NCBI GenBank assembly: GCA_018701055.1
Contig: JABIUH010000395.1
Location: 1 to 11,869, forward strand
From: Woeseia sp.
GTDB lineage: Bacteria; Pseudomonadota; Gammaproteobacteria; Steroidobacterales; Woeseiaceae
DNA: 11,869 nucleotides
Reading direction: 5' to 3'
Part shown: positions 7,150 to 11,869 of the stretch, piece by piece
How positions within the stretch are numbered: the stretch's first letter is position 1
How the letters are laid out: every line of letters begins with the position of its first letter
Notes under the pieces: generated by a model
Database searches by the model: none
What the model was told of the DNA's origin: nothing
The model's input: the letters and a program-made list of their open reading frames with translations, nothing else
Translations under genes and position numbers: made by a program

Positions 7150-7160
7150 CGGGCACCGCT
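7137..7160 (+). repeat. Perfect 9-bp inverted repeat (hairpin) at the RidA frame break
   Basis: AGCGGTGCC at 7137-7145 and its exact complement GGCACCGCT at 7152-7160 flank a six-base loop TTGACG. No U-tract follows, so it is not a classical terminator. It lies inside the signal-peptide coding region and its loop begins exactly where the downstream frame opens. Confidence 0.8.
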
Positions 7161-7553
7161 CTTGCGGCTGAAATTGAGCGCATCAACCCAGCGGGGATGA
7201 CACAGCCCACCGGATACACGCATCTCGTCAAGCACGGAGACACGCTATACATCGCAGGCCAGGTTGGTCTGGACGGAGATGGCAATATCGTCGGTGAAGG
7301 CGATATCGCGGCACAATTTCGACAGGCCATGGAGAACCTGAAAATCATACTGGCCTCCGAGGGCGCTGATTTCTCGGACGTTGTTAAGACGACGATTTAT
7401 ACGACCAGCATCGAGGAATTCAGAAAAACGGCTGCTATACGGACGGAGTATTTTGGCAGTCAGGCGCCGGCAAATACGCTGGTACAAATCGAGCGACTTG
7501 CCAGACCGGCGTTAATGGTTGAGATCGAGGCAATCGCAATCACACACGATTGA
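7146..7553 (+). CDS. RidA/YjgF/UK114-family protein, probably once exported; 5' frameshift
   Basis: The body (135 codons from TTG 7146) is a complete Rid-family domain: GYTHLVKHGDTLYIAGQVG (about 23-41), FRQAMENLKIILASEGADFSDVVKTTIY, and the C-terminal VEIEAIAI strand. RidA proteins hydrolyse reactive enamines/imines made by PLP enzymes. The catalytic Arg of RidA (R105 in the E. coli protein, PAR motif) aligns with N110 here (PANTL), so imine deaminase activity is doubtful. Several Rid subfamilies lack this Arg. The first codons encode a signal-peptide c-region (TGTALA, then AE), and the missing front of the signal sits one frame away at ATG 7114. As read, translation would need the TTG start without good spacing from a ribosome site, or a frameshift. 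I list the intact domain as coding but flag it as a possible 5'-damaged gene or assembly error. A PLP aminotransferase lies 2 kb downstream. Confidence 0.8.
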   Translation: MTGTALAAEIERINPAGMTQPTGYTHLVKHGDTLYIAGQVGLDGDGNIVGEGDIAAQFRQAMENLKIILASEGADFSDVVKTTIYTTSIEEFRKTAAIRTEYFGSQAPANTLVQIERLARPALMVEIEAIAITHD

Positions 7554-7563
7554 ATGTTTTGTG

Positions 7564-7592
7564 CCGGGATCAGAGTAATACTCTGACCCCGG
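7564..7592. repeat. REP-like imperfect palindrome upstream of the HyuA gene
   Basis: Arms 7564-7576 (CCGGGATCAGAGT) and 7580-7592 (ACTCTGACCCCGG) pair over 12 of 13 positions around a three-base AAT loop. The one mismatch is A.C on the plus strand and a G.T wobble on the minus strand. No T-run follows on either side, so it is a weak intrinsic terminator at best. The sequence resembles dispersed gammaproteobacterial palindromes with a GGGGTCAGAGT core that I remember from other genomes. Confidence 0.75.
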
Positions 7593-7644
7593 ACTAATAA
7601 AAACGCTAGAATCCCTGCTGCAAAACTCTCTCTGCAGGTCGGAT

Positions 7645-9642
7645 ATGACCCGATTTAACGTTGGCATTGACACTGGCGGCACCTATACGGATGCCGTTAT
7701 CGTCGATTTGCAAAATCGAGCTGTCATCGCGTCGGCGAAGGCCGTTACGACCTACGGCGATCTCTCCATCGGTGTTTCAAATGCGGTGGCAAGCGTGCTC
7801 TCCGACGCGGGTGACGATTTCGTGCGGGACGACATTGGACTCGTGTCCGTCTCAACGACGCTTGCTACAAACGCACTGGTTCAGGGTCAAGGTGCGGCGG
7901 TCACTGCCGTTCTTATCGGATTTGACGATCAGATGGTCGAACGCACTCGCATACTAGACGCGGTTCCGGATACCAATATCGTTCGAATATCGGGTGGTCA
8001 CGACCACACCGGATTTGAAGCAGAGCCGCTCGACGTGAAATCACTGCAACGCATCGTCACCGAGCTACGAGACAAAACTGATGCCTTTACCGTTGCTTCG
8101 ATGTATTCGGTTAGAAACCCATCACACGAACATCAGGCTCAGGAAATCATCAGGGAACTCACGGGTCGCCCTCTCACTGTCTCTTCCGATCTCTCCGACG
8201 CACTCGACGGGCCTCGCCGCGCGCTTACCGCAACGTTGAATGCTCGAATAATTTCCAGGATCGTGGCATTGATCACTGCTGTACGAAAGTCGTTAGCTGC
8301 AGAGAGCATCGACAGTCGCCTGATGATCGTAAAAGGTGACGGCTCACTTGCAAGTGCGGAACTCGTGATAGAACGCCCAATTGAAACAATACTCTCTGGC
8401 CCTGCTGCAAGTGTCATCGGCGCACGATATCTGTCGCGCGAGAAAAATTTCCTGATATCCGACATCGGCGGAACCACGACGGACATTGCAACCGCCCATG
8501 ACGGCTGGCCTGACGTCAATCACGAAGGTTCGCTCGTCGGCGAATACCGGACCATGGTTCACGCGATCGACATGCAAACCTCTGGCCTCGGCGGTGACAG
8601 CGAAGTCCTAACTGATTTTAGGGGCGGCTTAAGCCTAAGTAGCAATCGTGTCGTGCCATTGTCGTTAGTCGGACAACATTGGCCTTCCGTCAAAACGCAT
8701 TTACGAAACGTAATAAATTCCGGCGTCGGATTTCGCACTGCATGCCGATTTCTATTGCGCCCGGAAGGCTACGACAGCAATGAATTACCCACAGATCTAA
8801 ACGAAGACGAAGAAATATTTCTCGCTAGAGTTGGTCGCGAACCGACGCCATGGTCTGCGCTCATTCACCGTAAAGTAGATGAAAAACGCGCCGCAAGGTT
8901 GTTATCTCGCGGACTCATCCAGTCGAGCGGCCTAACCCCGAGCGATGCCGCACATGTGCTCGGGAAACAATCGCAATGGTGTACAGAAACCGCGCGCCTG
9001 GGATGCGAAATCCAGGGCCGCAATAGCACCCTCGTATCTTCGCGAGTCGACTCTATAGAAGAGGAAGTGAATGTATTTGCAGAAAAAGTAATCGATACCG
9101 TCATTCAGAAAAGCACACGCCTGCTTCTTGAACGACTCAGTGGCGAAGCACTCAACGAAGATAACCCGCTGATTGCGGCAGTGATTTCTGGCAACGGTAA
9201 GGTGAAGAATCTCAATGTGTCACTATCGCCGACAATCCCTCTGATCGCAGTCGGTGGACCGGCCACACTTTATTATCCGGAAGTCGGTCGCCGACTTGGC
9301 AGCGAGACGATCATTCCGAAGTTTGCCGAAGTGGCCAATGCGGTCGGCGCAGCCGTCGGCATGGTGAAAACGCACTCCACGATCGAGATTACCGGCAAAG
9401 ACTCAGGTGGTTACTGGGTGCATATTGATGATGACCCAACATTGGTGTCCTCAGCGCCTGCCGCACTCAAACTTGCTGAAGAAGCGGCGACGAAGATCGC
9501 GTTGGAGCAGGCACATGCAATGGGTGCAAGCGATACGGATATTGCGGTCGATATCAATCGCATCGACTTACCCGATACCACAAATGATCTTGGCCTAATT
9601 GCGGCAACCATAACCGTCGAGTGCACTGGCACATTGCAATAA
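7645..9642 (+). CDS. Hydantoinase A / oxoprolinase family protein, divergent subgroup
   Basis: A 665-residue ASKHA-fold (actin-like ATPase) protein of the HyuA family, which uses ATP in opening or carboxylating lactam-, hydantoin- or ketone-type substrates. Seen: phosphate loop 1 GIDTGGTYTD (7-16), the STTLATNAL segment of Hydant_A_N, and phosphate loop 2 SDIGGTTTDIA (about 272-282). Where most HyuA proteins have an RTIGAGGGS-type motif, this one reads QTSGLGGDSEV (to 321), so it is not a textbook N-methylhydantoinase A. AANAVGAAVG-like sequence near 565-572 begins a roughly 100-residue C-terminal tail. No HyuB partner follows: the next gene converges with only 2 bp between stops. The ATG at 7645 is the first codon of the family's N-terminal strand; the Shine-Dalgarno is weak (AGGTCGG). 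It may act alone or with an unlinked partner; the substrate is unknown. Confidence 0.9.
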   Translation: MTRFNVGIDTGGTYTDAVIVDLQNRAVIASAKAVTTYGDLSIGVSNAVASVLSDAGDDFVRDDIGLVSVSTTLATNALVQGQGAAVTAVLIGFDDQMVERTRILDAVPDTNIVRISGGHDHTGFEAEPLDVKSLQRIVTELRDKTDAFTVASMYSVRNPSHEHQAQEIIRELTGRPLTVSSDLSDALDGPRRALTATLNARIISRIVALITAVRKSLAAESIDSRLMIVKGDGSLASAELVIERPIETILSGPAASVIGARYLSREKNFLISDIGGTTTDIATAHDGWPDVNHEGSLVGEYRTMVHAIDMQTSGLGGDSEVLTDFRGGLSLSSNRVVPLSLVGQHWPSVKTHLRNVINSGVGFRTACRFLLRPEGYDSNELPTDLNEDEEIFLARVGREPTPWSALIHRKVDEKRAARLLSRGLIQSSGLTPSDAAHVLGKQSQWCTETARLGCEIQGRNSTLVSSRVDSIEEEVNVFAEKVIDTVIQKSTRLLLERLSGEALNEDNPLIAAVISGNGKVKNLNVSLSPTIPLIAVGGPATLYYPEVGRRLGSETIIPKFAEVANAVGAAVGMVKTHSTIEITGKDSGGYWVHIDDDPTLVSSAPAALKLAEEAATKIALEQAHAMGASDTDIAVDINRIDLPDTTNDLGLIAATITVECTGTLQ

Positions 9643-9644
9643 GA

Positions 9645-11057
9645 CTAGGCGGGTAAATAACCTTCCGCTCTTAAGTCGTCCATCGTCAACTCAATCGCCT
9701 TGCGCAAACGAGGCACAAGAAAGTCCACGTCCTTTTTTGTCATCGTCAACGCTGGCGACATGATATTCAGATCTGCGGCAGGTCTCACAATCACACCCTG
9801 GCTCTCCGCATGATTGGAAATTCGCTTACCTATATTCACTTCAGGAGGGAAAAACTCAGCGGTCTCTTTATTCATGACGTTCACCACGCACATCATAAAT
9901 AGTCGCCCACGAATATCGCCGACAATCGGCAAATCCAGCAATGTCCGCAATTGCTCTTCGAAGTAGGTGCCTACCGTTCGAACATTTTCAAAAATATTCT
10001 CCCGTTCCATTATTTCAATATTGGTAAGCGCAGCGGTGCAACACACGGGATGTCCCGAATACGTATAGCCGCCAGTGAACCAACGATCTGCGTCATTGCC
10101 CAGCACATTATAGATTTTGTCGGAAAAAATCATGGCGCCAAGAGGCAAATAGGCAGACGTTAGCCCCTTCGCGCAACAAATGATGTCAGGCTGTACGTCA
10201 AACATGTCTTTCGACACAAACCAATGGCCCAGCCGGCCGAATCCGGTCACCACCTCATCAGCGACGTAGATGATGTCGTACTTCTGACATAGCTCCCAAG
10301 TTCGGCGATTATAGTTCTCCGGCGGAACAATCACGCCGCCAGATCCAAGAATCGGCTCTGCATAAAAAGCACCGACATTTTCGGCACCGAGCTCCAGGAT
10401 TTTCTGCTCCATCTCGTCTACCAGATGATCGCAAAATCGCGCTTCATCCATCCCGTCTGGCGCACGATAAAAATTCGGGCTAGATAGGTGGTGAATGATG
10501 TCTTCGATATAACTGAAATCAGGCATTCGGTCGCCGGCCTTACCCGATAGGGATGCCGCGAAATAGGTCGTACCATGATAGGCGTCATGGCGGCTAAGAA
10601 TATGCTTCTTCTGTTTCTTGCCACGTGCACTTTGGTACATTTGAATAAGACGGAACGCGCCATCATTGGCCGTCGAACCGCCGCAAGTGAAAAACACGTG
10701 ATTCAAATCACCTGGCGCCAGCTCCGCCAATTTTGCCGACAAACGAGCAGCAGGCTCATTTGACATGTCAGAGAAGGGATTGGCATAGGCGAGCTTCGTC
10801 ACTTGCTCGGCGATGGCATCTGCCATTTCCTGGCGCCCAAGCCCAATGTTGGTACACCACATACCACCAACTGCATCGAAGTACTCTTTCCCATCGATGT
10901 CTTTCAAATAGGCGCCACGCCCTTCGTCGATGATCAGCGAGCCATGCTTATCATAGCTGGCGAAATTGTGAAACGGATGCACGTGATGACGGCGATCTTG
11001 CTCCCAGATTTCCTTGTCACTGGATTGACGGGTACTTCCCGGGGTCGGGCTGGCCAT
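9645..11057 (-). CDS. Class III PLP-dependent omega-aminotransferase
   Basis: A 470-residue fold-type I, class III aminotransferase, full length. Seen: the N-terminal RRHHVHPFHNFASYDKHGS segment (22-40), a GGS (126-128) phosphate-binding loop, Y160 in HDAYHG for stacking on the cofactor ring, D267 in ADEVVTGFGR for the pyridine nitrogen, and the Schiff-base lysine K297 in CCAKGLTSAYLPLGA. The C-terminal PAADLNIMSPALTMTKKDVD contains the usual substrate-carboxylate region. Such enzymes move the terminal amine of omega-amino acids or diamines (beta-alanine, taurine, GABA, putrescine) to pyruvate or 2-oxoglutarate. The N-terminal RHxxHPF opening recalls the taurine/omega-amino acid:pyruvate group. 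GGAG lies six bases before ATG 11057. It is transcribed toward the HyuA gene and divergently from the nucleoside hydrolase. Donor specificity is not determined by anything I can see. Confidence 0.94.
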   Translation of the reverse strand: MASPTPGSTRQSSDKEIWEQDRRHHVHPFHNFASYDKHGSLIIDEGRGAYLKDIDGKEYFDAVGGMWCTNIGLGRQEMADAIAEQVTKLAYANPFSDMSNEPAARLSAKLAELAPGDLNHVFFTCGGSTANDGAFRLIQMYQSARGKKQKKHILSRHDAYHGTTYFAASLSGKAGDRMPDFSYIEDIIHHLSSPNFYRAPDGMDEARFCDHLVDEMEQKILELGAENVGAFYAEPILGSGGVIVPPENYNRRTWELCQKYDIIYVADEVVTGFGRLGHWFVSKDMFDVQPDIICCAKGLTSAYLPLGAMIFSDKIYNVLGNDADRWFTGGYTYSGHPVCCTAALTNIEIMERENIFENVRTVGTYFEEQLRTLLDLPIVGDIRGRLFMMCVVNVMNKETAEFFPPEVNIGKRISNHAESQGVIVRPAADLNIMSPALTMTKKDVDFLVPRLRKAIELTMDDLRAEGYLPA

Positions 11058-11190
11058 AAAATGCTCCGAGGTTCGATAATTAAATTTCGCAAACGCTATT
11101 GTTTCACATTGAGTGCCTGTTAGCCTTCTCCGTTCAAACTATGCAATGATTTCTGCCTCAATAGGCAGTCGCCACATCAAAGGTAGGTCA
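11058..11190. promoter_or_regulatory. Divergent intergenic region, with a leader hairpin before the nucleoside hydrolase
   Basis: This gap serves two divergent genes and should hold both promoters, though I could not fix convincing -35/-10 pairs. A perfect 6-bp stem CTGCCT (11153-11158)/AGGCAG (11163-11168) with a CAAT loop lies 22 bases before ATG 11191, in the likely untranslated leader. A Shine-Dalgarno-like AGGTAGG is at 11181-11187. Confidence 0.45.
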
Positions 11191-11869
11191 ATGAAAAGAA
11201 TAGAATTCGTATTACTCTTAATCGCCGCTATCGGAGTGCCGGAATCGGTGCTAGCCGAATCCGAGCAACGAATTCCAATCATATTTGACACCGACTTTGT
11301 GATGCCCCCAGCTGACGATGGCATGGCGATAATGTTGGCGCTGCAATCGCCGGAGCTTGAAATCCTGGGCGTTACGACGGTTGCGGGGAATGAAAGCCTC
11401 GAAACGGCGACCGTGGACGTCTTACGCATGTTGGAAATTGCCAATCGAGCCGATATTCCGGTGTACGAAGGCGCTGACATGCCTTTAGTTCATGAAAAAA
11501 GTGACTTCGCCGTGCAGAACTACGGCAAGTGGTATTCGAACGAATCACCCGCGATGCCACCGGGCGGCTTTGCCAAGAAAGTGGCCGAAGATAAATCAGC
11601 AGTGTCATTTTTGGTTGATACAGTGTTGGCACGCCCTGGCGAAATCACCCTGGTAGCGATAGGACCGCTGACCAACATTGCACAAGCTATTCGAGCAGAA
11701 CCTACATTTGCCGAGAAGGTAAAGGGCCTCGTCATTATGGGCGGCGCAGTGGCCACCCTACCCGACGGCGCCGGCAACATCACACCGAATGCGGAATATA
11801 ACTTCTGGGTCGACCCGGAGGCGGCCTATGTGACACTGCGAGCTGGCATTCCGATCGAATTGTCACCGC
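11191..11869 (+). CDS. Exported nucleoside hydrolase (inosine-uridine type), partial: C-terminus beyond right edge
   Basis: The 226 visible residues form the N-terminal two thirds of an IU-nucleoside hydrolase, which cleaves the N-glycosidic bond of ribonucleosides to base and ribose using bound calcium. Seen: a Sec signal peptide (MKRIEFVLLL, hydrophobic to about 16, VLA at 20-22 then ES), and the metal loop DTDFVMPPADDGMAI with D33, D35, D42 and D43. Also seen: VTTVAGN (61-67), AIGPLTNIA (157-164), MGGAV (183-187) and the AEYNFWVDPEAA block (201-212), whose E202, N204 and D208 match substrate and metal contacts. The metal loop is three residues longer than the classical DTDxGxDD. The ATG at 11191 has AGGTAGG just upstream. 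The signal peptide points to the periplasm. It may be a ribohydrolase-like variant with another glycosidic substrate, but the core motifs are intact. Confidence 0.92.
   Translation, partial: MKRIEFVLLLIAAIGVPESVLAESEQRIPIIFDTDFVMPPADDGMAIMLALQSPELEILGVTTVAGNESLETATVDVLRMLEIANRADIPVYEGADMPLVHEKSDFAVQNYGKWYSNESPAMPPGGFAKKVAEDKSAVSFLVDTVLARPGEITLVAIGPLTNIAQAIRAEPTFAEKVKGLVIMGGAVATLPDGAGNITPNAEYNFWVDPEAAYVTLRAGIPIELSP

Noticed and set aside
7564..7592. Rho-independent terminator reading of the palindrome
   Set aside because: No run of T follows the stem on either strand, so a REP-like or other role fits better.
1..11869. CRISPR arrays, tRNA/rRNA genes, insertion sequences, toxin-antitoxin or phage defence genes
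   Set aside because: I looked for regular repeats, transposase or defence-type proteins and structural RNA patterns and found none; all substantial frames are explained by metabolic enzymes.

Overview
The window looks like a chromosomal stretch from a Gram-negative bacterium, most likely a heterotrophic proteobacterium (a marine-type gammaproteobacterium is my guess from the protein flavours, not proven). The Gram-negative reading rests on a lipoprotein signal and two Sec-type signal peptides on catabolic enzymes. Base composition is roughly balanced and coding density is high. No rRNA, tRNA, CRISPR array, transposase or phage gene is visible, and no gap without a gene reaches 300 bases.

Left block (1-4515, all minus strand). 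Five genes run tightly together, in transcription order: an FAD-dependent oxidoreductase, a CaiB/BaiF-type class III CoA-transferase, a CaiD-like crotonase, a small 7Fe-type ferredoxin and a lipoprotein amidohydrolase cut by the left edge. Gaps are 33 bp, a 1-base overlap, 35 bp and a 4-base GTGA overlap, so this is a probable operon. The content suggests CoA-dependent catabolism of an organic acid, with a flavoprotein/ferredoxin redox pair. It is reminiscent of carnitine (cai/fix) logic but is not the known operon.

Middle block (4715-7553). A zinc-free MDR-family quinone oxidoreductase-like gene (plus) converges on a phytanoyl-CoA dioxygenase-family gene (minus). The latter diverges from a plus-strand DUF1348 (NTF2-fold) gene, which is followed by a RidA-family gene. 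The RidA gene seems to have carried a Sec signal peptide, but the signal's start lies out of frame with the body, and a perfect 9-bp hairpin sits at the break. The conserved RidA active-site Arg also appears to be Asn.

Right block (7564-11869). A REP-like palindrome precedes a hydantoinase A/oxoprolinase-family gene that has no HyuB partner in view. It converges with a class III PLP aminotransferase on the minus strand. A divergently transcribed, signal-peptide-bearing nucleoside hydrolase runs off the right edge.

Taken together the window reads as an accessory catabolic neighbourhood for nitrogen- and CoA-linked small molecules. I see no regulator or transporter, so the substrates cannot be named from this sequence. 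The most checkable oddities are the frameshifted exported RidA-like gene with its hairpin, the GTGA coupling of a cytosolic ferredoxin to a lipoprotein hydrolase, and the unusual Cai-like five-gene operon.
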